Of a stretch of DNA of 64,000 bases, positions 8,757 to 17,402 are shown in pieces (the stretch's first letter is position 1; each line of letters begins with the position of its first letter). Under the pieces are notes generated by a model. It did no database searches. It was not told where the DNA came from and saw only the letters and a program-made list of their open reading frames with translations. This stretch comes from Frigididesulfovibrio sp031551885. GTDB taxonomy: Bacteria; Desulfobacterota; Desulfovibrionia; Desulfovibrionales; Desulfovibrionaceae. Both the position numbers and the translations under genes were made by a program. Location of the stretch: NCBI GenBank assembly GCA_031551885.1, contig JAVBMX010000024.1, forward strand, positions 19,515-83,514. The letters are read 5' to 3'.

Positions 8757-9209
8757 AACGCCTCCGTAAAGGCTGAGGTTTTCCGGGTGAAAGCCCGTGA
8801 GGCCTGAATACGCCCACCCGTTATTTTGGCAATATTTCGCGCGCGTTCCTCACAATCTCTTCACCTTCCCGTCATCCAAATGACGCTCGGCATGCCGAAA
8901 ATCATTCTCTTCCCCGGCCGGCGGGGCAAAGATGCAAAATAGGTCGAAGGCGAACACCCCGGTGATGTCGCCGCTTTTCCGCATGGCGTCGACTCGAGGC
9001 CATGCGGGAAGCCGGTCCGCCCCGGAAGCGCATGGGCGGGCCGAGCCTCACGGTCTGTTCTCAGAACCCAAAACGACGCTTGAAGCCGACTCACGGCAAA
9101 AGGGGGCGGTGACGCCGCCGAACGACACTTGCCGCCCCAAGGAAAAGACTCTATACTTATGTGTTGTGCCGAGGGAATATACCTACGGCGCGTATCCAAC
9201 GAGGATTGT
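8757..9209. other. divergent intergenic region upstream of gmhA
   Basis: No convincing gene on either strand. The useful content is the plus-strand gmhA promoter at 9129-9157, listed separately. Between 8860 and 9120 the sequence is GC-rich with no repeats or motifs that I can support. Confidence 0.5.
9129..9157 (+). promoter_or_regulatory. sigma-70-type promoter for gmhA
   Basis: TTGCCG (9129-9134), a 17-base spacer, TATACT (9152-9157). Both boxes are close to consensus. The predicted leader to the gmhA ATG at 9210 is about 45 bases. Confidence 0.65.
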
Positions 9210-9848
9210 ATGTCCCACACGATAAAACCTTTGGCCCGGATTAGAGAACACTCCCGCGCCGGCGTCCTGCTTCGGGAACGGTTTTTTGAAGAAAACGCCC
9301 AGGCTGTGGCCAATCTGGCCCTGCGCTATGCCGTGACCCTGGCCAAGGGAGGAAAGATTCTTTTTTGCGGCAACGGCGGCAGCGCCGCCGACGCCCAACA
9401 CCTGGCGGCCGAGTTCGTCAACCGTTTCCAAATCGATCGTCCTCCCCTGCCGGCCATCGCCCTGACCGTGGATACTTCGATCATCACGGCCGCCGGCAAC
9501 GACTTCGGCTTCGACTTTATCTTTTCCAAGCAGGTTCAGGCCCTGGCCGCGCCCGGCGACGTGCTCACGGTCATCAGCACCTCGGGCAACAGCATGAACC
9601 TGGTCAAAGCCCTGGAAGCGGCCCGTGAGCAATCGGTGTATTGCCTGGGCCTTTTGGGCAAGGGGGGCGGCAAAGTCGCTCCGCTGTGCGACGCCGTGCT
9701 CGACGTGCCCGGTCACAACACCGCTCTGATCCAAGAAGTGCACATCACCGTGGGGCACCTGCTGTGCGGCCTCACGGACCATTATCTGTTTGAAAACGCC
9801 GCCGCCCTCACCCCTTGGCTGGAAGGCAACGAGCCACTGCCGCTGTAG
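9210..9848 (+). CDS. gmhA: sedoheptulose-7-phosphate isomerase
   Basis: Converts sedoheptulose 7-phosphate to D-glycero-D-manno-heptose 7-phosphate, the first step of LPS core heptose synthesis. It is a 212-residue single SIS-domain protein. The signature CGNGGSAADAQHLAAEF near residue 53 and the phosphate-binding STSGNS near residue 127 are present. The start MSHTIKPL at 9210 is preferred over an upstream in-frame ATG because the promoter at 9129-9157 would put that codon outside the transcript. It is probably the first gene of a unit running into the FmdB-type and hemC genes. Confidence 0.93.
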   Translation: MSHTIKPLARIREHSRAGVLLRERFFEENAQAVANLALRYAVTLAKGGKILFCGNGGSAADAQHLAAEFVNRFQIDRPPLPAIALTVDTSIITAAGNDFGFDFIFSKQVQALAAPGDVLTVISTSGNSMNLVKALEAAREQSVYCLGLLGKGGGKVAPLCDAVLDVPGHNTALIQEVHITVGHLLCGLTDHYLFENAAALTPWLEGNEPLPL

Positions 9849-9895
9849 GCACGGACATCCGGTTGGATGCCCGGCCCGCCGCAAGGAGATTCCCC

Positions 9896-10132
9896 ATGCC
9901 CATTTATGAATATCACTGCTCGAAGTGCGACAAAGACTTCGAAGAATTGGTCTTCGGCAACGCCGTTCCCCCCTGCCCGACCTGTGGCGGGAACGCTTGC
10001 GAACGCCTGATGTCCAGCCCCGTGCTGCACACCCCCGCGCCGTCGCGGGTGGGTCAGGTCATGAAATACCCCACCTCCGGCAGAAGCGCCTGCGGCTCTT
10101 GTTCCGGCGGCAACTGTTCCACCTGCAAATAG
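9896..10132 (+). CDS. FmdB-type zinc-ribbon protein
   Basis: A 78-residue protein starting MPIYEYHCSKCDKDFEEL, the standard opening of the putative regulatory FmdB family, with paired cysteines (CSKC near residue 8, CPTC near residue 28) forming a zinc ribbon. The C-terminus has more cysteines in a Gly/Ser context (CGSCSGGNCSTCK), common in members from sulfate reducers. AAGGAG lies nine bases before the ATG. The function of this family is not established. hemC follows after eight bases. Confidence 0.85.
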   Translation: MPIYEYHCSKCDKDFEELVFGNAVPPCPTCGGNACERLMSSPVLHTPAPSRVGQVMKYPTSGRSACGSCSGGNCSTCK

Positions 10133-10140
10133 AGCGAAAT

Positions 10141-11079
10141 ATGGGCAAACTTACCATCGCCACGCGCGGCAGCCGATTGGCTCTCTGGCAGGCGGAGCAC
10201 ATCAAGGCCTTTTTGGAGAAACGCACCGGCGCCGCCGTGGAGCTTTTGGTCCTCAAGACCAAAGGGGACATCATTCTGGACGTGCCGTTGGCCAAGGTCG
10301 GCGGCAAAGGGCTGTTCGTCAAGGAAATCGAAGAAGCCCTGCTGGACGGCCGGGCGGATCTCGCGGTTCACTCCATGAAGGACGTGCCCATGGAGCTGCC
10401 GGAAGGCCTGATTCTGGGCGCCGTGCCGGAACGCGAAGACCCCACGGACCTATTCCTCTCGGCGTTGTACGCGAACCTCAAGGCCCTGCCCCACGGCGCG
10501 CGCGTGGGCACCTGCAGCCTGCGCCGTCAGGCCCAGTTGCTGCTCCTGCGCCCGGACCTGGAGATCGTTTCCTTGCGCGGCAACGTGGAAACCCGCCTGA
10601 AAAAACTGCTCGACGGCCAGTTCGAGGCCATCGTTATGGCCGCCGCCGGAGTGAACCGCCTGGGCCTGCGCGCGCCGCATATGGCCCGGCTCGCGCCCCC
10701 CGCCTTTTTGCCCGCCTGCGGTCAAGGGGCTCTGGGCATTGAATTTCGGCAAGACCGCGCCGATCTGCATGAAATCTTCGCGCCCCTCAACCACGCGCCC
10801 ACAGCGGCCTGCGTCGCGGCCGAACGCGGCTTTCTCGCCGGCCTGGAAGGCGGTTGCCAGGTGCCCATCGCGGGCTTCGCGGTTCTGAGCGGCGATGACG
10901 TGACCTTGGAAGGTCTGGTGGCCGATCCGAAGGGTGAACGGATCATCCGTCGCGTCCGCGTCGGTGCGGCGTCCAAGGCCCGCGACCTGGGCCTGGCTCT
11001 GGCCGAGGAAATCAAGGCCGCCGGCGGCGCCGACCTTTTGCGCGAACTGTATGCCGTGGAGGGCGAAAATGGCGTATAA
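10141..11079 (+). CDS. hemC: hydroxymethylbilane synthase (porphobilinogen deaminase)
   Basis: Polymerises four porphobilinogens to hydroxymethylbilane in tetrapyrrole synthesis, feeding heme, siroheme and cobalamin. The 312-residue length is normal. The N-terminal ATRGSRLALWQ, the VHSMKDVP loop near residue 80 and the cofactor-attachment cysteine in EGGCQVPI near residue 239 are all present. It overlaps the start of the following Lon-type gene by 11 bases, indicating a shared transcript. Confidence 0.96.
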   Translation: MGKLTIATRGSRLALWQAEHIKAFLEKRTGAAVELLVLKTKGDIILDVPLAKVGGKGLFVKEIEEALLDGRADLAVHSMKDVPMELPEGLILGAVPEREDPTDLFLSALYANLKALPHGARVGTCSLRRQAQLLLLRPDLEIVSLRGNVETRLKKLLDGQFEAIVMAAAGVNRLGLRAPHMARLAPPAFLPACGQGALGIEFRQDRADLHEIFAPLNHAPTAACVAAERGFLAGLEGGCQVPIAGFAVLSGDDVTLEGLVADPKGERIIRRVRVGAASKARDLGLALAEEIKAAGGADLLRELYAVEGENGV

Positions 11080-13522
11080 ACTTCTGCGTTCCACCCATTT
11101 GCGGGCGGCTCTGCCGCCGGAGCGCATTCCCTACGCCACCAGCGCGGAGATTCCCGTCAACGGCAACCGGCACAGCCCCCAACAGCGCGTGCTTCAGGCC
11201 CTTGAGCTGGGTCTGCACATCACGGCGGGCGGATACAATATTTTTCTGGCGGGCGAGCCGGAACTCGGGCGTTCGCACCTTTTGCGCGAATTCCTCGCCC
11301 CCCGCGCCAAGAAAGGCAAGACCCCGCCGGATCTGATCTACGTCTCGAACTTTCAGGACCCGGACCGCCCGGTTTTGATCGCCGTGCCCGCCGGGCAGGG
11401 GCGCAAGCTGAAGGCGACCCTGAGCAAGCTGCTGCCCCGCCTGCGCAAAGAAGCCGCCCTGCGGGTGGAACGCCCGGGATTCGCCCGCAGCCGCAGCGCG
11501 ATCATGGACCGCTTTCAGACCCGGCGCGAACGCCTGCTCAACGACATGCACAAGCTGGCCGGAGCCGGCGGCTTCAAGTTGGACATGGACGAAGCCGGGA
11601 GCATGACCCTCTACCCTCTGCTTGAGGGCAAGCGCCTGAACGAAGAGGAATTCGAGAGCCTGGATGAGGGGTTGCGCAAGCAACTCAAGCAAAAAGGCGA
11701 CAGTCTGCTGGAACCCATCGGCGGGTATCTGCGCAAGCTGGCCAAAGCCGAGCAGGATTTTCTCGATCAGGAGCGCAACCTTGAGCGGGAGTTGCTCGAT
11801 GGTGTGTTGCAGACCTTTTTCGATCCCTTGGTGGAAAAATTCCTGCCCGTCTGCAATGCCGACAAGCTCAAAGACTTTTTCCGCGAGCTGCGCGCCGATA
11901 TTCTGGACAACGCGGACAGCCTGCTGCCCAGAGAAGCTCACGACCAGCAAGGCGCGATCCCGCGTCCCCCATCCGCCTCGTCCCCGGCCGACGAGTTCCG
12001 CCCGGACGACATCGGTCCGCATTTCGACATCAACCTCTTTGTGGACAACGCGGAAACCTTGGGTTCGCCGGTGATCTTCGACGATCACCCCACCCTGGCC
12101 AACCTCATGGGCTGCATCGAGCGCGAAGCGGAAATGGGCGCTCTGGTCACGGATTTCACCCTGATCAAGGCCGGCTCGATCCATCGGGCCGCGGGCGGCT
12201 ACCTGGTACTGCACCTGGACGACGTGCTCAGCCGAATTTCCGCCTGGGAAGCCTTGTTGCGCACCCTGCGCTCCGGCGTTTCGCGCATTGAGGACACGGG
12301 CGACGAAGACGCCTCACGCCCCAAGGGGCTGCAGCCGGATCCCATCCCCCTGCAGGTCAAGGTCATTCTTGTGGGCCGCGAAGAATTGTACGAGCTGCTG
12401 CTGGAAAACGACGAGCGCTTCAGCAAGCTGTTCAAAATCAAGGCCCACTTCACCGAACATATGCCGCGCAACAGCACGAGTATTCGGGTTTACCTCGGGC
12501 ACATCAAGCGGATCATCGAAGACGACCGCCTGCTTCCCTTTGATCGTGAGGCCCTGGCCGGCGTGGTGGACTACGGTTCGCGCCTTATTGAGGATCAGCG
12601 AAAGCTTTCTCTGAAGATCCCGCGCATCCGGGAACTCTTGGTGGAAGCCTCGGCGTATGCGTCCATGGCCGGGAAAGACCTGGTGGACAAAGCGCTTCTC
12701 CAGAAGGCCCAAGACGCCCGAACCTTCCGCTCCAATCTGGTGGAGGAAGCCTTTCTGGAAGAATACGACCGGCGGATCATCCGGGTGTCCACCGACGGGG
12801 CGGCCGTGGGCAAGGTCAACGGCCTGGCGGTCTCGTTTTACGGCGACTTTGAATTCGGCCTGCCGCACCAGATTTCCTGCTCGGTGGGGGCCGGTTCCGA
12901 CGGCATTGTGGACCTTGAGCGCGACGCCCAACTGGGCGGGCCCATCCACACCAAGGCCGTGATGATTCTGAAAAGCTATCTGCTCGACAGCTTCGCCCGC
13001 GACAAACCCCTGGTGCTCGCGGGAAGCTTGGGCTTTGAGCAGAGCTACGCGGGCATCGAGGGCGACTCGGCCTCGGGCGCGGAACTGGCCGCGCTGCTTT
13101 CGGCCCTGGCCGACGCGCCCATCCGCCTTGATCTGGCCTTTACCGGGGCCATCGGGCAGTCCGGGCGGATCATGGCCGTGGGCGGAGTGACCCGCAAGAT
13201 TGAAGGCTTTTTTGAAGTCTGCCGGCGGCATGGTCTCACCGGCAGGCAGGGGGTGATCCTCCCGCGCGACAACATCGAGCACCTGATGCTCCATGAGGAT
13301 GTGGTCCGGGCGGCCGAGGCCGGCACCTTCCACATCTATGCCGTGGAAGACATCACCGAGGCCATGGAACTGCTGACCGGCCTGCCCGCCGGGCGACGCC
13401 GCAAAGACGGCTCGTACACCAAGGGTTCTCTCTACGCCCGGGTGGACGAACGTCTCAAGCAACTGACGCGGATTTCCACCAGCGGAAAAAAACGCGGCGG
13501 TCCGCAACGCGCCGCGACATGA
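11069..13522 (+). CDS. Lon-type (LonB-like) ATP-dependent protease
   Basis: An 817-residue cytoplasmic protein of the Lon subgroup with an N-terminal AAA_32-type region and C-terminal Lon peptidase domain. The start MAYKLLRSTHL at 11069 overlaps hemC. The nucleotide-binding loop reads GEPELGRSHLL near residue 60, with arginine where a classical Walker A has lysine. The conserved GGYLVLHLDDVL follows near residue 376. The proteolytic domain has the catalytic serine in EGDSASGAE near residue 675 and the catalytic lysine in GGVTRKIEGF near residue 714. The substrates of this subgroup are poorly known. Confidence 0.88.
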   Translation: MAYKLLRSTHLRAALPPERIPYATSAEIPVNGNRHSPQQRVLQALELGLHITAGGYNIFLAGEPELGRSHLLREFLAPRAKKGKTPPDLIYVSNFQDPDRPVLIAVPAGQGRKLKATLSKLLPRLRKEAALRVERPGFARSRSAIMDRFQTRRERLLNDMHKLAGAGGFKLDMDEAGSMTLYPLLEGKRLNEEEFESLDEGLRKQLKQKGDSLLEPIGGYLRKLAKAEQDFLDQERNLERELLDGVLQTFFDPLVEKFLPVCNADKLKDFFRELRADILDNADSLLPREAHDQQGAIPRPPSASSPADEFRPDDIGPHFDINLFVDNAETLGSPVIFDDHPTLANLMGCIEREAEMGALVTDFTLIKAGSIHRAAGGYLVLHLDDVLSRISAWEALLRTLRSGVSRIEDTGDEDASRPKGLQPDPIPLQVKVILVGREELYELLLENDERFSKLFKIKAHFTEHMPRNSTSIRVYLGHIKRIIEDDRLLPFDREALAGVVDYGSRLIEDQRKLSLKIPRIRELLVEASAYASMAGKDLVDKALLQKAQDARTFRSNLVEEAFLEEYDRRIIRVSTDGAAVGKVNGLAVSFYGDFEFGLPHQISCSVGAGSDGIVDLERDAQLGGPIHTKAVMILKSYLLDSFARDKPLVLAGSLGFEQSYAGIEGDSASGAELAALLSALADAPIRLDLAFTGAIGQSGRIMAVGGVTRKIEGFFEVCRRHGLTGRQGVILPRDNIEHLMLHEDVVRAAEAGTFHIYAVEDITEAMELLTGLPAGRRRKDGSYTKGSLYARVDERLKQLTRISTSGKKRGGPQRAAT

Positions 13523-13638
13523 CAACGACGGCGTCCTTCACGCGTTGATGCGTAACAGGCCGCGAGGGAGCAATTACCTCAGGATGGAATGATATTCCCC
13601 GTGCAACGGGGAATATAAGCCGATCCGTCGAGGGATAT

Positions 13639-13667
13639 TTGTATTTGTTACGGGCTTGAGGTATAGT
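13639..13667 (+). promoter_or_regulatory. sigma-70-type promoter upstream of the glycine-zipper lipoprotein
   Basis: TTGTAT (13639-13644), a 17-base spacer, TATAGT (13662-13667). It lies about 50 bases before the ATG at 13719 and is the only clear promoter seen in front of the 13.7-32 kb array. Confidence 0.6.
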
Positions 13668-13718
13668 CCGCGCCATCGGGCCACATGCCCCCATTTAACC
13701 CTACAAGAGGTCGCCAGA

Positions 13719-14618
13719 ATGAGCCTTTTTACCGCAGCATGCGCACCGCGCCGTTCACGCGTCGTCCTTTGCCTGCTTGCCTTGACCGTCTTCGCCGCCG
13801 GATGCTCCAGCAAATACGGCGCCCAGACCACCAAGGTCAACCACTATCCCGACTGCTATCAGCCCATTGCGGATCTGCGTAAATCGGAGCATGCCGTGGC
13901 CAAAAGCACGGCCGGCGGCGCGGCCGCCGGGGCCGTCATCGGCGCCATCGGCGGCTACCTGCTGACCGGAAAAGCCAGCGGCGCCGCCGTCGGGGCCGCC
14001 GCCGGAGCCGCCGTGGGCGGCGCCGCGGGGTATGCCACCAGCTCCGCCGAGCAAGAGCGTGAAGATACCGCGCGCCTGGCCGAATACGTGTCGCAAATCG
14101 ACGGCGACATCACCAACCTCGACCGCGCCACCGCCGCCGCCAAATTCTCGCGGCAGTGCTACGATCGCCAGTTCACCGTCGCGGTTTCGGAATTCAAAGC
14201 CGGCCGCATGACCAAAGAACAATTCCGTGATCGTTATACGGAAGTCGCCTCCGGCATGGACGAAGCCGCCCGCATCGTGGGCCAGGTAAGCACCGAAAAC
14301 GCCCAGGTCGCCGCGCAATACCGCCAGGCTCTGGATCAGGAAGCCGGCCGCATGGGCGTGCCCAAGGAGCAACTAGCGCAGAAGCCCGCCCCCGCCAAGC
14401 CAAACACATCCACGGCTTCGCGCAAGGCGCCCGCGCCGGCCACCAAGACCGCGCCGGTTTCCGCCAAGCTCGATACTCCCGAAGGCCGGCAGCTCAACAA
14501 GCTGGCGGAAAAGACCGACACCATGGACAAGTCGGTCTCCGACGCCAAGGCCGAAGAGGCCGCTTTGCGTGAGCGCCTGGCTTCCATGAATCGCCAGTCT
14601 CAGGACCTGATGAGCTAA
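13719..14618 (+). CDS. glycine-zipper lipoprotein
   Basis: A 299-residue lipoprotein. The signal is MSLFTAACAPRRSRVV with a hydrophobic core ending in the lipobox FAAGC, lipidated cysteine near residue 28. Residues 60-110 are a glycine-zipper segment (GGAAAGAVIGAIGGYLL, then AAVGAAAGAAVGGAAG) of the type that inserts in or packs against membranes. The middle is helical, and the C-terminus is Ala/Pro/Lys-rich followed by a short coiled-coil-like stretch. The start at 13719 follows AGAGG and fits the promoter. It directly precedes the protease and srf-like genes, so an envelope role with them is inferred. Confidence 0.8.
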   Translation: MSLFTAACAPRRSRVVLCLLALTVFAAGCSSKYGAQTTKVNHYPDCYQPIADLRKSEHAVAKSTAGGAAAGAVIGAIGGYLLTGKASGAAVGAAAGAAVGGAAGYATSSAEQEREDTARLAEYVSQIDGDITNLDRATAAAKFSRQCYDRQFTVAVSEFKAGRMTKEQFRDRYTEVASGMDEAARIVGQVSTENAQVAAQYRQALDQEAGRMGVPKEQLAQKPAPAKPNTSTASRKAPAPATKTAPVSAKLDTPEGRQLNKLAEKTDTMDKSVSDAKAEEAALRERLASMNRQSQDLMS

Positions 14619-14644
14619 CCCATTTTCAGCCTTGTCGTTTCCTT

Positions 14645-14676
14645 CCCGGAACATGCGGCCCGCCGCATGTTCCGGG
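14645..14676 (+). terminator. hairpin between lipoprotein and protease genes
   Basis: A 14-bp perfect stem (14645-14658 with 14663-14676) and a four-base loop follow the stop at 14618. Only a weak T content follows (TCTCATAA), so it may attenuate rather than end transcription before the protease gene. Confidence 0.6.
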
Positions 14677-14709
14677 TCTCATAAACGTTCCACCCTCGGA
14701 AACAACACC

Positions 14710-15807
14710 ATGAGCACCGCCGACACCTCCCGCCCGGAAGAACAGCAACAACGCCGAGGCGGATTTTGGCGTCATCCCCTGTTGTGGATCATCATCGGCA
14801 TGCTGCTGGGTCTGGCCGCCGCCGTCCTGCTCCTCTTCCTCCATCCCTGGAAGCAGGAAACGTCCAAAGCCGTCGTGACCGTCACGCTGCCCGACGAATT
14901 TCGAGACATCCAGCGCGCCCGGCTGCAAAGTTTGCAGTCCGAGCGGGATCGTCTCTTGGCTCTGCTGCGGGAAGACCCCTGCGCGCTGCCCGAGTTGCTC
15001 GGCCTGCCCCCTCAGAAAGCCCAACCCGACCCGTCATACGGCAAAGAGCAGACCCCGCCCCCCGGCGCGGGCATACCGCCCAAGACGCCGACCGTTCCTT
15101 CGGGCAACGGCACGGTGCCGCAGACAAGCACCCCGGCTCCCCAGGCCGGACAGCCGCCCGCGACGGTCGCCGATCTCATGGACTCGGCCACGGTGTTTAT
15201 CATTTCCATGCGGGGCGACGGGCTGGTCACCGGCTCAGGCTTTTTTGTAGCCCCCGGCGTCGTGGCCACCAACGCCCACGTGGTCGGAACCCCCACGGCC
15301 AAAGTGTTTGTCGGCAACAAGACCTTGGGGGGCATGCAACCCGCCCGGATCATCGCCCTCAGCAAAGATGAAAGCAGAGACTATGCCCTGCTGCGCATTT
15401 CCGACGAGGCGGCCGCCAAGGTTCCGGTGCTGCGCATCGCGCCTTCGGGCAAACGCACCGAACGGGTGAGCGCCTGGGGCTTTCCGGCTTTCATCACCAA
15501 CTCGGATCCCAAGCTGAAGGCCCTGCTGGACGGCGACTCGGCTTCCACCCCGGAAGTGGTCTATTCCGAAGGCGTGATCAGCGTTGTTCTGGAGAAAAAA
15601 CCGCCGTTCATCGTGCATACCGCGCCCCTTTCCCAGGGCAACAGCGGCGGCCCCCTGATCAACGAAAAAGGCGTCGTCGTGGGGATCAACACCATGATCG
15701 CCATGGCCGTCAAAGATTCCTACAGCCAGTCGGGGGTCGCCCTGCCCGGCGAAGATCTGATCCGGTTCATGAAAGAAAACGGCATCAACGCCTCCCCGGC
15801 GGAGTGA
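14710..15807 (+). CDS. membrane-anchored trypsin-like serine protease
   Basis: A 365-residue protein. The cytoplasmic N-terminus (MSTADTSRPEEQQQRRGG) is followed by one membrane segment (residues 20-44), a Pro-rich linker and a periplasmic trypsin/HtrA-type peptidase domain from about residue 155. The catalytic triad is visible: His190 in TNAHVVG, Asp224 in ESRDYALLRI and Ser312 in QGNSGGPL. There is no PDZ domain, unlike DegP. An upstream in-frame ATG at 14632 lies before the hairpin, so 14710 is used. The next gene starts nine bases after the stop. Its place at the head of the four-paralog array suggests it processes or monitors those membrane proteins; that is inference. Confidence 0.85.
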   Translation: MSTADTSRPEEQQQRRGGFWRHPLLWIIIGMLLGLAAAVLLLFLHPWKQETSKAVVTVTLPDEFRDIQRARLQSLQSERDRLLALLREDPCALPELLGLPPQKAQPDPSYGKEQTPPPGAGIPPKTPTVPSGNGTVPQTSTPAPQAGQPPATVADLMDSATVFIISMRGDGLVTGSGFFVAPGVVATNAHVVGTPTAKVFVGNKTLGGMQPARIIALSKDESRDYALLRISDEAAAKVPVLRIAPSGKRTERVSAWGFPAFITNSDPKLKALLDGDSASTPEVVYSEGVISVVLEKKPPFIVHTAPLSQGNSGGPLINEKGVVVGINTMIAMAVKDSYSQSGVALPGEDLIRFMKENGINASPAE

Positions 15808-15816
15808 GGGTAGGCC

Positions 15817-17259
15817 ATGAGCACGCGCCATCTTGCCGTCACCTCCCGTAGCGACCTGGAGCCCCTGCGCTACCAAGGCATCGCCGCAACCGACGGCTAC
15901 GCCCAGATCCGTTCGGCCGCCGCTTCCATCGGCCCCGAACACGCCTTGCTCTTTGCCGAACCCATGCATGACGCCTCCGGCGTTTCCACCGACTGGTACA
16001 CCGAAGCCGAGGGCGACATCCGGCCCTTTGCCTCGCTTTCACCCGAAGAGCAGGAATGGACGCGCTCGCGCGTCGCCGATCTCGCCGGGGGAATCAAAAA
16101 ACTGGCCGAGCAGCTCAAGTCCGGCACCGAAGGCCCCAAAGTCGTCCGGGGCAACGTGCTGGATCTGGCCCTGCGCTTTCCGGACGCCTCGCACATCTAC
16201 CTGGTCGGCGCCCAGCCCGTGGTGACCTGCTGGGGTTCTGTTCCGGCCCACGCCGGAGTCGCCCCGGAAGACATGATTCGGGCCGGAGCCGCCCGCCCCG
16301 CCCCGGCACCCGCTCCCGCGCTCGAACCGGAAGTCGCGGTCGCTCCGGCGGCAGCCACGGTCGCGGCGGCCGCGACCGGCTTCGCCTGGTGGAAGGCCCT
16401 GCTGTATATTCTGCTCGGCCTGCTGCTTCTGGCCGGGTTGCTCTTTGCCGCGTTCATGCTCTTCGGTCCCAGCGGCTGCGCACCCGAGTACCTGCAAAAA
16501 TACGCGCCCGGCTGCGCCGAGAAAAAACCTGAGACCACCAACGTGCAGGTGCCGCCGGAGATTCTCGCGGCCCTGAACGATGAGCGCAAACAAGAAGACG
16601 ACCTGCGCAAAGAAATCGAGCAACTGCGCATCAAGCTGGTCGAACGCGCGGCCATGTGCGTGCGCGAAGAGCCGAAGCAGCCTGTGGTCGAAGAACCCAA
16701 GCCCGAGCCGGTCGTGGAGACCCCGCCGGTCGAGGAACCGCCCATGGTGGCCGATCTGCTGCCCAGCACGCCGGAGCCGCCCAAGGAAGAACCGAAACCC
16801 GAGCCGAAACCGGAACCCAAACCCAAGCCGGAACCCAAGCCGAAGCCGGAGCCCAAACCCGAGCCCAAGGCAGGCGAAGGCCTGAAGATTCCGGATCAGG
16901 CCAAGAAAGACAAAGATCTCAGCTTCCTTGAAGGCTGCTGGGATTCCGATTCCGGGCTGGTGGCCTCCACCACCGGCGAACCCATCGACGTGCGTTACTG
17001 CTTCAACAAAAGCGGGCAGGGCACACGCGAAATCACCACCAAGAGCGGCCGGCGTTGCGTCGGTCCGGTGCGGGCGCGGTTCGACTCTTCCGGCAAGCTG
17101 GTCATGGATGCCGACAGGGCCTCGTGCGCTCGGGGCGGCGGCTTCTACCCCCACGGGGTGGAGTGCACCCAAGGCTCCGGCAGCGAAGCCATGTGCTATG
17201 GCCAAGAACGTGGCGGCGAACGCAACCGTTGGAAAAACTCCTTCCGCCGCAGCAAATGA
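15817..17259 (+). CDS. srf-array membrane protein, paralog 1
   Basis: A 480-residue single-pass protein, first of four tandem relatives. Residues 1-150 are a conserved cytoplasmic domain (opening MSTRHLAVTSRSDLE, later SHIYLVGAQPVVTCWG). An Ala/Pro linker leads to a membrane segment near residues 190-215 (LLYILLGLLLLAGLLFAAF). A short helical, coiled-coil-like stretch follows (ERKQEDDLRKEIEQLR), then a P-E-K repeat rod. The C-terminal domain of about 120 residues starts DLSFLEGCW and carries six cysteines (GCW, YCF, RCVG, ASC, ECT, CYGQ). Arg/Lys balance suggests the C-terminus is periplasmic, where disulfides could form. The position before srfB and srfC resembles the srfA slot; I am not certain it is homologous. 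Confidence 0.75.
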   Translation: MSTRHLAVTSRSDLEPLRYQGIAATDGYAQIRSAAASIGPEHALLFAEPMHDASGVSTDWYTEAEGDIRPFASLSPEEQEWTRSRVADLAGGIKKLAEQLKSGTEGPKVVRGNVLDLALRFPDASHIYLVGAQPVVTCWGSVPAHAGVAPEDMIRAGAARPAPAPAPALEPEVAVAPAAATVAAAATGFAWWKALLYILLGLLLLAGLLFAAFMLFGPSGCAPEYLQKYAPGCAEKKPETTNVQVPPEILAALNDERKQEDDLRKEIEQLRIKLVERAAMCVREEPKQPVVEEPKPEPVVETPPVEEPPMVADLLPSTPEPPKEEPKPEPKPEPKPKPEPKPKPEPKPEPKAGEGLKIPDQAKKDKDLSFLEGCWDSDSGLVASTTGEPIDVRYCFNKSGQGTREITTKSGRRCVGPVRARFDSSGKLVMDADRASCARGGGFYPHGVECTQGSGSEAMCYGQERGGERNRWKNSFRRSK

Positions 17260-17402
17260 CGCGTTCGGAACGGCAACGCTTTCCCTGAAAATTGTTTGTG
17301 GAATGATATGTTCGACAAGATGAATAATGGTTGCGGGAGCGGGCTACGGCCGAACGCTCCCGCAAAAGGAACGCCCCGGCGCTCCGAGAACCGGAGATGG
17401 GC

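Noticed and set aside
8932..9225. A 97-residue plus-strand gene ahead of gmhA
   Set aside because: Low-quality composition, no ribosome site, and it runs through the gmhA promoter and start.
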